From positions 1-55,909 of IMG/VR virus record IMGVR_UViG_3300042898_004255: a stretch of DNA of 55,909 nucleotides. One strand, given 5' to 3'. Numbering within the stretch: the stretch's first letter is position 1; each line of letters begins with the position of its first letter. Positions 31,347 through 38,896 of this stretch are shown here, in pieces. Below the pieces are notes generated by a model. That model did no database searches, was not told the origin of the DNA, and saw only the letters and a list, made by a program, of their open reading frames with translations. The stretch comes from a virus. The translations under genes and the position numbers were made by a program.

Positions 31347-31715
31347 ATGTTAACGATTTACAAAGACCCATTAAGAAATGTATTAGATACATTTTTTGAA
31401 AAAGAACCATCAAGAAATAACTCGGTTAAATTCCTTGAAAAGGACGATAAGTATTTCATATACCTTACAGTTCCTGGTTTAACTAAAGAAGATTTAACTA
31501 TTTCGGTTAAAGAAGAGTTATTAACTATTTCTTATAAGAAAGAAGAAAAAGATGATGATAATTTCATTTTTTTAAATTCTTTTAAGAAATCATATCTAAT
31601 ACCTAATGACATTTCTGAAAAAGATATTGGAGGAAGTGTTAAAAACGGAATTTTAGAGATTATTCTCCCGAAATCTAAAGAAAAAATTAAAGAAAGAATT
31701 ATATCTTTAAAATAG
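31347..31715 (+). CDS. Small heat-shock protein (Hsp20 family)
   Basis: A 122-residue protein. The alpha-crystallin domain spans ~28-110: FLEKDDKYFIYLTVPGLTKEDLTISVKEELLTISYKKEE, then FKKSYLIPNDISEKDIGGSVKNGILEIILPK, including the G-x-L-x-(I/V) motif (NGILEIILP). Both termini are short. It acts as an ATP-independent holdase. T4-like phages of several hosts carry an Hsp20 gene. It is divergent from the clpC-like gene, suggesting a shared proteostasis region. Confidence 0.93.
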   Translation: MLTIYKDPLRNVLDTFFEKEPSRNNSVKFLEKDDKYFIYLTVPGLTKEDLTISVKEELLTISYKKEEKDDDNFIFLNSFKKSYLIPNDISEKDIGGSVKNGILEIILPKSKEKIKERIISLK

Positions 31716-31718
31716 AAT

Positions 31719-31744
31719 AAAACCCCACAATTGTGGGGTTTTAT
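31719..31744 (+). terminator. Terminator after hsp20
   Basis: AAACCCCACAA / TTGTGGGGTTT, a perfect stem with no separate loop beyond the central bases, in an A/T flanking context; it starts 3 nt after the stop. Confidence 0.85.
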
Positions 31745-31755
31745 CGTTTTGTTAA

Positions 31756-31763
31756 TATTTATA
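31756..31763 (+). promoter_or_regulatory. TATTTATA box for the 31774 gene
   Basis: AATATTTATAAG ends 10 nt before the ATG at 31774. This is the first box of the + strand virion block. Confidence 0.5.
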
Positions 31764-31773
31764 AGTAAAAAAA

Positions 31774-31962
31774 ATGAGAAGAATTATTCAAATAACCGAG
31801 AGTCAACTAAAAAATGTCATTTTACAACAATTAAGTCAAAGTGGGGTAAAAGGTTTATATAAAGAAAGACATGAAAAAAAACTTCCCAAAAATGAGGTTA
31901 ATGAATCACTATACTCAGTTTTTAGAGATATAAAACAAAGTAGAAAAAAATATCGTTATTAA
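31774..31962 (+). CDS. Small leader-bearing protein
   Basis: 62 residues: leader MRRIIQITESQLKNVILQQL, then a basic stretch (GLYKERHEKKLPK), then NEVNESLYSVFRDIKQSRKK. The last part repeats as NVNESLSSVLKDIKRKR in the protein at 34486. Possible protease sites are VNE|S. It may be a small internal head peptide. No family recognised. Confidence 0.6.
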   Translation: MRRIIQITESQLKNVILQQLSQSGVKGLYKERHEKKLPKNEVNESLYSVFRDIKQSRKKYRY

Positions 31963-31973
31963 AAATAAAAAAT

Positions 31974-32219
31974 ATGGCTATATTATCTGAAAAAATTGAA
32001 GGTAAAGTGATTGAAGTTAAAATTCAATCATCTAATATTAAATCATCAAAGTATAATACTGAAGATAAAACATTGTTAATAGAATTCAATAATGATTCCG
32101 TTTATCAATATAATGAAGTTCCGTGGGAAATATTTACAAAATTAAGGATGGCGGAATCACAAGGAAAATATTTTAACTCAAATATTTCCAAAAAATATAA
32201 GTACGAAAAAATAAAATGA
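31974..32219 (+). CDS. KTSC-domain protein
   Basis: 81 residues. IQSSNIKSSKYNTEDKTLLI, EFNNDSVYQYNEVPWEIFTK and MAESQGKYFNSNISKKYKYEKI match the KTSC domain (S-x-I-x-x-x-x-Y-x-x-x-x-x-x-L-x-(I/V)-x-F-x-x-G-x-x-Y-x-Y-x-x-V...S-x-G-x-(F/Y)-(F/L)-x-x-x-I). The domain is widespread in phages and bacteria; the function is not established. It overlaps the next gene by 4 nt. Confidence 0.85.
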   Translation: MAILSEKIEGKVIEVKIQSSNIKSSKYNTEDKTLLIEFNNDSVYQYNEVPWEIFTKLRMAESQGKYFNSNISKKYKYEKIK

Positions 32220-32995
32220 ATATATTAAAAGAACTTATAGAAGATCTAAATAAGGATAAAGAAATAATGAAATCTTTTAACAAGAAAGATTCTTTACCTA
32301 TTGAGTTATTCGATAAAATAGGTAATTCTTTTAAATTAAAAAGTGACATTAGAGAAAAATTATTAGAAATAACAAATTCATTCTTAGATTTTATAAAAAT
32401 TGATTTTTTTATTTTCGATGTTCATTTAACAGGTTCACTAGCTAATTACAATTGGTCAAAATATTCTGATGTTGATATACATATAATATACGATATAAAT
32501 GAATTTATGTCAAACGACGAGGAATCCAAAATTTATGAAGAAATAATTGATGAATTTTTTCAAAGTAAAAAGAAATATTGGAACTTAACAAGGAATATAA
32601 AAATAAAAGGTTACGATGTTGAATTATATGTTCAAGATATTAATCAAAAATTTTTATCAACAGGTGTTTACTCCGTTTTAAACGATGAATGGGTTATTGA
32701 ACCAGAAAAATTAAAAACACCATTTAATATAGACGAAAAAAAGATTTTACAGAAGAGTAATGAATTCGCTAAACAAATTGACTCATTAATTAACTCTTCA
32801 GATAAAGATGTTATAAAACAAATAGATAACATTAAAACTAAATTAAAAAAATTTAGACAAAGTGGATTAGAACAAGGAGGGGAATATTCTTATGAAAACC
32901 TCACATTTAAATTATTAAGAAGAAATGGTTATATAGAAAAATTAATGGCTTTAAGATCGAAAGTACTTGATAAAGAATTATCTATAAGACAGTAA
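32216..32995 (+). CDS. Nucleotidyltransferase (pol beta superfamily)
   Basis: A 259-residue protein. FDVHLTGSLANYNWSKYSDVDIHII (~62-86) has the GS...DxD signature of pol-beta-type nucleotidyltransferases, and YDVELYVQD (~140-148) supplies the third carboxylate. The C-terminal half is helical (a partner-like or substrate-binding domain) with KQIDNIKTKLKKFRQSGLEQGGEYSYENLTFKLLRRNGYIEKL. It probably transfers a nucleotide to a protein, RNA or small molecule. It is found near virion genes, so it may modify a structural component or be packaged. Confidence 0.78.
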   Translation: MNILKELIEDLNKDKEIMKSFNKKDSLPIELFDKIGNSFKLKSDIREKLLEITNSFLDFIKIDFFIFDVHLTGSLANYNWSKYSDVDIHIIYDINEFMSNDEESKIYEEIIDEFFQSKKKYWNLTRNIKIKGYDVELYVQDINQKFLSTGVYSVLNDEWVIEPEKLKTPFNIDEKKILQKSNEFAKQIDSLINSSDKDVIKQIDNIKTKLKKFRQSGLEQGGEYSYENLTFKLLRRNGYIEKLMALRSKVLDKELSIRQ

Positions 32996-33023
32996 AAAAC
33001 CATCTTTTTTCCATTTATAAGTA

Positions 33024-33031
33024 TATTTATA
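33024..33031 (+). promoter_or_regulatory. TATTTATA box for the 33064 gene
   Basis: GTATATTTATAATAAA ends 32 nt before the ATG at 33064. Confidence 0.4.
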
Positions 33032-33063
33032 ATAAATAATAATAAATTTACAATATTAAAAAT

Positions 33064-34092
33064 ATGGCAGAATTAAACCCATTAGGTAGTGAAAAATTAC
33101 AAGGAGATGAAAAATTAAGGCGTATCCTTGAATTAACTTACTACGGTAATAACAACAAACCTAACCAAAAATCTAAGTCAGAATTTATATCTGAAGCAAC
33201 CTCAAATGGTGTTTATGGTATAGTTAAAGAAAAAGATGGTTATTACGTAAAAAAAGGTCTAAATGAAAGTTCTTTAGATTATATTGGTGGATTATTTATG
33301 AAAAATAAAAATAGATTTTCATCATACGCAGAAGCATTAAAAAGATTACAATTAATAAATGGTCAAGATATACAAGAAGCAACAAAGTATGTTTTAAAAC
33401 AAAATTCAACACAAAAAAATGTTGACGCTCCTGTTCAAGAAAATCCATTACCATCAGACATGCCATCAGAAATGCCAGCAGAAATGCCGACGGATATGCC
33501 AGCAGAAATGCCAACAGATATGCCCACGGATATGCCAGCAGAAATGCCAACAGATATGCCAACAGAAGAACCTTCTAGTGGCAGTGGTTCTAAACCTTCA
33601 GACTATATGTCTGAAATACAGAAATTTGCGGGTAAACTTGGTCAAGAATTAAGGGACCAAAAAGAAGAAATGGAAAGTGATGACATCAAGTATGTTTTAA
33701 ATATGATTATTTCTGCAGTAAATCTAGATAAATTAGAAGATGATGATATAGAAGAAATCTCAGATAAATTTAATAGAGATGAGGATTATTCACCAGAGTC
33801 TCCAGAAGATGAATCAGAGTTTCCTGAAGAAGAACCAGACTCACCTGAACAAGGATCAGAGTTTCCTGAAGAAGAACCAGACTCACCTGAAGATGAAGAA
33901 TTAAGTGAGACAATGGATAAATTAGAAAGGTTTGTAAATACACCTGCGGTGACAGATGAAGAAATTGATTTATCATCATATGCGGACATTGCAGAAGACG
34001 ACGATGTAACTCACGAAATTGATTTTGATAGAATGAAAAAAGATATTAATGATAGTATTCATACAACACTAAACAAATATTTTAGAAAATGA
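33064..34092 (+). CDS. Virion-type protein with acidic and Met-Pro repeats
   Basis: A 342-residue protein starting MAELNPLGSEKLQGDEKLRRILEL, with SEFISE|ATSNG as a possible protease site (~40). A folded segment, VYGIVKEKDGYYVKKGL...FSSYAEALKRLQL (~48-115), precedes a (M-P-x-D/E) repeat tract (~135-167, SDMPSEMPAEMPTDMP...). Helix ~180-250 and a second acidic repeat (SEFPEEEPDSPEQG, SEFPEEEPDSPEDE, ~250-285) follow. The helical C-terminus is basic. It is probably a head or neck component or a scaffold partner from its place upstream of terL. No family recognised. Confidence 0.58.
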   Translation: MAELNPLGSEKLQGDEKLRRILELTYYGNNNKPNQKSKSEFISEATSNGVYGIVKEKDGYYVKKGLNESSLDYIGGLFMKNKNRFSSYAEALKRLQLINGQDIQEATKYVLKQNSTQKNVDAPVQENPLPSDMPSEMPAEMPTDMPAEMPTDMPTDMPAEMPTDMPTEEPSSGSGSKPSDYMSEIQKFAGKLGQELRDQKEEMESDDIKYVLNMIISAVNLDKLEDDDIEEISDKFNRDEDYSPESPEDESEFPEEEPDSPEQGSEFPEEEPDSPEDEELSETMDKLERFVNTPAVTDEEIDLSSYADIAEDDDVTHEIDFDRMKKDINDSIHTTLNKYFRK

Positions 34093-34499
34093 AACTAATT
34101 TATGTTAATGAGATTGGATTAGACTATAAGGGTCAAAAACAATATGAATTCATTTTTAGTGAAACTGAAGAGTTTGATATGGATGAATGGTTTGATACCC
34201 CTGCGTCTTCAACAAGTACAAATAAATCACCAGATGTTGAATATATTAACATTATTAGTCTTCTTAAAGATACTGATTTAGTTTTAGAATTAATACAAAA
34301 TTCAGATTACTTTGGTATTATTGATTCAGTAGATGGTGTTGTGGCTATGGCTTGGGAAAAAACAAATTTAGAATCTGACATTGAAAGGTTATTTTTTAGA
34401 TTTGGTGAGTCAATAGAATCTGTAACAAAAAAAATAAAAAGTAGAGGTTATAAATTAGAAAACAAAAATTTAAAATTTAATAAACATGAAGAGAATTAA
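34089..34499 (+). CDS. Conserved-looking phage hypothetical protein
   Basis: A 136-residue protein, MKLIYVNEIGLDYKGQKQYEFIFSET, with a mixed alpha/beta fold: SDVEYINIISLLKDTDLVLELIQNSDYFGIIDSVDGVVAMAWEKT and LFFRFGESIESVTKKIKSRGYKL. No family recognised. It is embedded between two genes by 4 and 14 nt overlaps, so it is tightly coregulated with the virion block. Confidence 0.58.
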   Translation: MKLIYVNEIGLDYKGQKQYEFIFSETEEFDMDEWFDTPASSTSTNKSPDVEYINIISLLKDTDLVLELIQNSDYFGIIDSVDGVVAMAWEKTNLESDIERLFFRFGESIESVTKKIKSRGYKLENKNLKFNKHEEN

Positions 34500-35433
34500 C
34501 GCAATAAAAAAACTTTTACGTGAAGGATATACAGAAAGATTATTATCTAATTTAGATGATAATAAAATTACAAATTTATATCGTGCCGTAATGAGTGAAC
34601 AACAATCTGAAGCTAAGGTGAGTATGTCAAAAAGTAATTTTGACCCTAGAATCGCACAACAATTAACAAAAAGTGGTGTTGGTGTTGAATTAAAAGAAAA
34701 AAATCATGAAGATAATGATAATGAAATTATAAGTTTCAGTATACCAGATTGGGCAGTATCAACACTTATCAATGGTGATTCTTCAGGACTATCAGACGAA
34801 GATGAAGAAAAGATAAATTCATTTGTTGATGAGATAGAATCTAAATTTGGTAATGCTAATTTTATGTTATCTGACGATGATGAATTAGAATTAGGATTTT
34901 GTTATAGAAATGATATAGATAATTTAGGTAGTAATTGTATGAAACTTTTATTAAAACCTAGTAAAAATGTAAACGAATCATTGTCGTCAGTGTTAAAAGA
35001 TATAAAAAGAAAAAGGAATTTATTTGAAAATAAATATTTTCATAATTTTACAACCAAAGGTGAAATTGTTAGTTTGATTAAAAGTAAATTAAATGAACAA
35101 GATACCATGGAAAAAATTAAGTTACCATCATTTTTTACATCAAAAGCAATAAAAAATAGCACTAAACAAAAACAAGTAGAAGAAGATACAGAAAAAGAAA
35201 CTACAACAAAACCAAGAGAAAAAGAAAAGGAAAAAACTAGAAAAAATCCATATAAAACTGATCCTAAAACTGACCCAGGTCCACAAGCCAAAGATACAGA
35301 AAAAGAAACTACAACAAAACCAAAGGAAAAGGAAAAGGAAAAAGAAAAGGAAAAAGAAAAGGAAAAAACTAGAAAAAATCCATATAAAACTGATCCTAAA
35401 CATAACCCAGGTCCACAAGCTGAAAAAAGATAA
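34486..35433 (+). CDS. Virion-type protein with Lys/Glu repeats
   Basis: A 315-residue protein. MKRINAIKKLLRE|GYTERLL is leader-like. Middle ~85-165 is acidic and folded-looking (FSIPDWAVSTLINGDSSGLSDEDEEKINSFVDEI). NVNESLSSVLKDIKRKRNLFE (~163-183) repeats a motif of the 31774 protein, and SKLNEQDTMEK adds another LNE site. The tail is a duplicated low-complexity block (DTEKETTTKPxEKEKEKTRKN, PYKTDPK...PGPQA, twice). It is probably an internal or core-associated protein. No family recognised. Confidence 0.55.
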   Translation: MKRINAIKKLLREGYTERLLSNLDDNKITNLYRAVMSEQQSEAKVSMSKSNFDPRIAQQLTKSGVGVELKEKNHEDNDNEIISFSIPDWAVSTLINGDSSGLSDEDEEKINSFVDEIESKFGNANFMLSDDDELELGFCYRNDIDNLGSNCMKLLLKPSKNVNESLSSVLKDIKRKRNLFENKYFHNFTTKGEIVSLIKSKLNEQDTMEKIKLPSFFTSKAIKNSTKQKQVEEDTEKETTTKPREKEKEKTRKNPYKTDPKTDPGPQAKDTEKETTTKPKEKEKEKEKEKEKEKTRKNPYKTDPKHNPGPQAEKR

Positions 35434-35445
35434 AAATTAAAAAAA

Positions 35446-37014
35446 ATGAGATTTTTAAAAAAAGATATATTAAATTTAATCGAACAAACATTATTAGAGA
35501 TGCCAATGACTTTCCCACAAACAATAAGTGTAAGGAGAAAAAATCCAGACTTTGATCCAAACCAAGAAGAAAGTGATAGGAACCCTAAATTTATTGAAAT
35601 TGATGAACCTTTTACAGAAAGACCCGAACAAGGTATTCAATCAAAACTTGCGTCTCAAGATACACCACTTAAAAAAGTACCGATGCCAAGAGGTACTACA
35701 AATCAAAATTTTCAAGAATTATTGGCGTCTGAAACTTATAAAAATGTGATTACACGTGTAAAACAAACCACCGGTTCAAATTCAAGAAATTTAATTGGTC
35801 AAATGTTTGATGCTATCAAACAAATTGATGAATTTGAAGAAAATCATAAAAAAGAGTTAGAAAAATTAGCGGCCGAAAGTGTTTTTGAAATATATAAAAT
35901 ACCTAAAAATTCGGTTAATATATTTGTAAAATTAGTTTCATATTCAGACAGACTAAAAGGACAAAAAATTCAAAGTGATGATTTTTTACATAAAATGGAT
36001 AATCAAAATCCTGATAGTCCTGATATGGAGGATGAAGTGGCTGACTATATTAATATTGACGACGAAGGTGTTGATGTGGAAGAAGATTATGTTGATAAAT
36101 TAGAAAATTTTAATTTAGAAAAAGCTAAAAGAAGATTAATAAATGCAATGACACAAGGTTCAGCTCATTCAGCGTATAATCTCTATCATTTTGTTGCAAA
36201 TAAAATTAAGAATATAGTTGGTACAACTTATAATGGAAAAGATGTAATGGAAATTTACGCTCTTATGATGTCAATAAATGATAGTAATTATTGGCATTTA
36301 AGTGATAATCAGATAATAAGTGCTCAAGGATCAATAGCCGGAAAAGCTGATGTTAAATTTCCTAATTCTTCAGATGATGATGAAGAATATGGTGGAGACA
36401 ATGATGAAGACGATGATAATGATAATGAAAATCAAAGAGACACATTAGGAAACCCTGTTGATTTATCAAAAACACAAGTACATATACATGGAATGAATTT
36501 CCCTGTTCTATTTCATGAAGTAATTAAAGGAATGGAAAAGGTTAAATCAGGTGCTGGTTTAACATTTAAAGGTTTTAATCCTAAAAATCGTAAACATAAG
36601 AATTTTGTTGACCTGATAAAAAAATATGAAGATGTCATGGAGTATGAAATGTGGGATTTACGTTTAGGTCCTGCAATATGGGAAAGATTTAGGATGGCGA
36701 ATCCTGAAAGAGTGATAAACCCTGAAGAAAAAATTGAATTGCAAGCGTTTGTACAAATGTACGTTTATGAGTTACCTGCTCGTAAATTTTTATGTTTAAT
36801 GAAAGAAGTTATGGAAGGTACTGATAGGGTCAAATCAATAGTGTCTTCATTAGTCACCTCAATTGAACAAATGTTGGAAGAAGAAGCTTATGAAGACGCG
36901 TTAGCGGAATTTAATAATGAAATAGATGACATAGATGAAGAAATAACAAACGATGAATTAAATAACTTTTTAGGTGATATTCCTGGTGTAAGATTATCAG
37001 ATGATGATTATTGA
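35446..37014 (+). CDS. Large virion-associated protein upstream of terminase
   Basis: A 522-residue protein with leader-like start MRFLKKDILNLIEQTLLE|MPMTF. It has an acidic, disordered middle (DDDEEYGGDNDEDDDNDNENQ, ~310-330) and a helical C-terminal half (YEDVMEYEMWDLRLGPAIWERFRM...EKIELQAFVQMYVYELPARKFLCLMKEVMEG). No named family recognised. Its position directly before terL, where T4 has gp16 (small terminase) and tail genes, and its size do not fit a small terminase. A core, neck or packaging accessory role is possible. Confidence 0.6.
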   Translation: MRFLKKDILNLIEQTLLEMPMTFPQTISVRRKNPDFDPNQEESDRNPKFIEIDEPFTERPEQGIQSKLASQDTPLKKVPMPRGTTNQNFQELLASETYKNVITRVKQTTGSNSRNLIGQMFDAIKQIDEFEENHKKELEKLAAESVFEIYKIPKNSVNIFVKLVSYSDRLKGQKIQSDDFLHKMDNQNPDSPDMEDEVADYINIDDEGVDVEEDYVDKLENFNLEKAKRRLINAMTQGSAHSAYNLYHFVANKIKNIVGTTYNGKDVMEIYALMMSINDSNYWHLSDNQIISAQGSIAGKADVKFPNSSDDDEEYGGDNDEDDDNDNENQRDTLGNPVDLSKTQVHIHGMNFPVLFHEVIKGMEKVKSGAGLTFKGFNPKNRKHKNFVDLIKKYEDVMEYEMWDLRLGPAIWERFRMANPERVINPEEKIELQAFVQMYVYELPARKFLCLMKEVMEGTDRVKSIVSSLVTSIEQMLEEEAYEDALAEFNNEIDDIDEEITNDELNNFLGDIPGVRLSDDDY

Positions 37015-37027
37015 AAATAAAAAATAT

Positions 37028-37056
37028 AAAAGGTGGTTTTTTACCACCTTTTTTTA
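37028..37056 (+). terminator. Terminator between the 35446 gene and terL
   Basis: AAAGGTGGT / ACCACCTTT stem with TTTTT loop and a T tract. It lies inside the 5' extension of the terL frame, which argues for the terL start at 37068. Confidence 0.82.
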
Positions 37057-37067
37057 TAATTAAAAAT

Positions 37068-38840
37068 ATGGATGATAAAATAATACAATTAAGAGAATAT
37101 GCTCGTATATTAAAAGACGCACCTTACGCATTAAGAACATATCTAACAACATATGATAATACACAAAAAAAATATGTACCATTAGATTTATTCCCTGACC
37201 AAATTCAATTAATTAAAGATTACGAGTTATATAATGAAAATATAACAAGAAAATATAGACAAGCCGGAGTAACTACAGTTACCGCAGCTTGGGTTTCTAG
37301 AAGATTACAAATAGCAAAACCAGAAAATCCCGAAAGAGTATTAGTTATTGCAAATAAAAGAGACACCGCAATTGAAATGGCAAATAAAATTCGACATTTT
37401 ATTGACCAATGGCCGGATTGGATTAATGTTGGGTTTTCAGTAGATAAAAATTCTGAAAGTAGATTTAGGTTAAATAATGGTTGTGAAGTTAAAGCGGTAG
37501 CAACCTCAGCGGACGCATTACGTGGTTATACTCCAACTATACTTATTTTTGATGAGGCGGCATATATCGAAGCTGGTGATGATTTTTGGGCAGCATCTAT
37601 GGCATCTTTGTCAACAGGAGGAAAAATTATTCTTATTTCAACACCAAATGGTTTTGACCCTATATATCATGGTGTTTATGACCAGTCGATTAGAAAAATG
37701 AATGATTTTCATATAACCGATTTAAGATGGTTTAAAGACCCTCGTTATTCTAAAGATTTAAGATGGGTAAAATGCACAGACATTTGTGATTATATGTTAA
37801 ATAGAGAAAGGTATAATGATGATGAAGTAGTAATGCTTGATTTTGACCCTGAAAAATATAATGATTACATTGAAATGGGATATAAACCATTCTCATCATG
37901 GTTTGAATCGATGTCTAAAAAATTCAAATACGATAGACGTAAAATTTCACAAGAATTAGAATGTGATTTTTTAGGTTCAGGTGATGGTGTAATACCAAGT
38001 GGTGTCCAACAAAACATATCTAAGAATTTAATTAGGGAACCAATAGAAAAATATATGCAAGGTACTTTTTGGCAATGGAAAGAACCTGTTCAGGGTCATA
38101 GATATTTGATGGGTGTTGATGTTAGTCGTGGAGACAGTGAAGATTTTTCATCAATTAACATTATAGATTTTGACGAAAGAGAACAAGTTGCAGAATATAT
38201 TGGGAAAATACCACCAGATGATTTAGCAACTGTTTGTTACAAATGGGGTATATTATATGAAGCGTTTATTGTAATAGATATTACCGGTGGTATGGGAGTT
38301 GCAACTTCAAGAAAATTACAAGAAATGAATTATAAAAATTTATATATTGATGGTATCAATACTAAAAATATATGGGAATATAATCGTAAATCACTTGATA
38401 AAATTCCAGGTATAAACTTTAATAATAAAAGAACTCAAATCGTTGCAGCATTCGAAGAACAACTAAGAAAAGATTTTAAAGTTAGGTCTTCTAGACTTTT
38501 AAACGAGTTAAGTACATTCATATATATAAATGGAAGACCTGATCACATAAAAGGGTATCATGATGATTCTATTATGAGTTTATCAATGGCATTATATGCG
38601 TCAGATATGTGTTTTAATCAATTAGAAAAAAATGAAAACGCAAATAAAGCGATGTTAGAATCTTGGACAGTATCCGAAAGAACATACGAACCAAATAAAA
38701 CATTTTATTCTTATGGTACATCTTTTGATCCTATAGGTTCGATGCAAATAGGTGACGATAGAATTAATCAATTTTTAAATAAACCAACTAAAGATACTTA
38801 TAAAGAGTTTTCTTGGTTATTTAAAAAAAGAAATCAATAA
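37068..38840 (+). CDS. Terminase large subunit (T4 gp17-like)
   Basis: The frame opens at 37011, but that part encodes the terminator hairpin, so the ATG at 37068 (MDDKIIQLREYARI) is chosen; 590 residues. ATPase: KYRQAGVTTVTAAW (~62-75) at the Walker A position with R-Q-x-G-V-T-T instead of the usual G-K-T; TPTILIFDEAAYIE (~155-168) is Walker B plus the catalytic Glu; IILISTPNG is the coupling motif. Nuclease: MGVDVSRGDSEDFSSINI (D351), IVIDITGGMG (D404) and GYHDDSIMSLSMAL. It powers DNA packaging through the portal and cuts concatemers. No small terminase gene was recognised nearby. Confidence 0.95.
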   Translation: MDDKIIQLREYARILKDAPYALRTYLTTYDNTQKKYVPLDLFPDQIQLIKDYELYNENITRKYRQAGVTTVTAAWVSRRLQIAKPENPERVLVIANKRDTAIEMANKIRHFIDQWPDWINVGFSVDKNSESRFRLNNGCEVKAVATSADALRGYTPTILIFDEAAYIEAGDDFWAASMASLSTGGKIILISTPNGFDPIYHGVYDQSIRKMNDFHITDLRWFKDPRYSKDLRWVKCTDICDYMLNRERYNDDEVVMLDFDPEKYNDYIEMGYKPFSSWFESMSKKFKYDRRKISQELECDFLGSGDGVIPSGVQQNISKNLIREPIEKYMQGTFWQWKEPVQGHRYLMGVDVSRGDSEDFSSINIIDFDEREQVAEYIGKIPPDDLATVCYKWGILYEAFIVIDITGGMGVATSRKLQEMNYKNLYIDGINTKNIWEYNRKSLDKIPGINFNNKRTQIVAAFEEQLRKDFKVRSSRLLNELSTFIYINGRPDHIKGYHDDSIMSLSMALYASDMCFNQLEKNENANKAMLESWTVSERTYEPNKTFYSYGTSFDPIGSMQIGDDRINQFLNKPTKDTYKEFSWLFKKRNQ

Positions 38841-38843
38841 GAC

Positions 38844-38851
38844 TATTTATA
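38844..38851 (+). promoter_or_regulatory. TATTTATA box, distal, for portal gene
   Basis: GACTATTTATATTAA, 45 nt before the portal ATG, directly after the terL stop. It forms a pair with the proximal box at 38886. Confidence 0.42.
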
Positions 38852-38885
38852 TTAATCTAAAAATTAACTATACTTTAATTAAAAC

Positions 38886-38893
38886 TATTTATA
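38886..38893 (+). promoter_or_regulatory. TATTTATA box, proximal, for portal gene
   Basis: AAAACTATTTATATATATGG: the box ends 3 nt before the ATG at 38897. It is too close for a -10 with a leader, so the upstream copy may be the promoter. Confidence 0.4.
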
Positions 38894-38896
38894 TAT

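Noticed and set aside
33296-33979. Leucine-rich minus-strand and Cys/Gln-rich + strand ORFs over the Met-Pro and acidic repeats
   Set aside because: They are frame-shadow products of the repetitive coding sequence of the 33064-34092 gene.
37011-37067. Upstream start for the terminase gene
   Set aside because: This extension encodes a terminator hairpin and overlaps the previous gene; the ATG at 37068 fits terminase N-termini.
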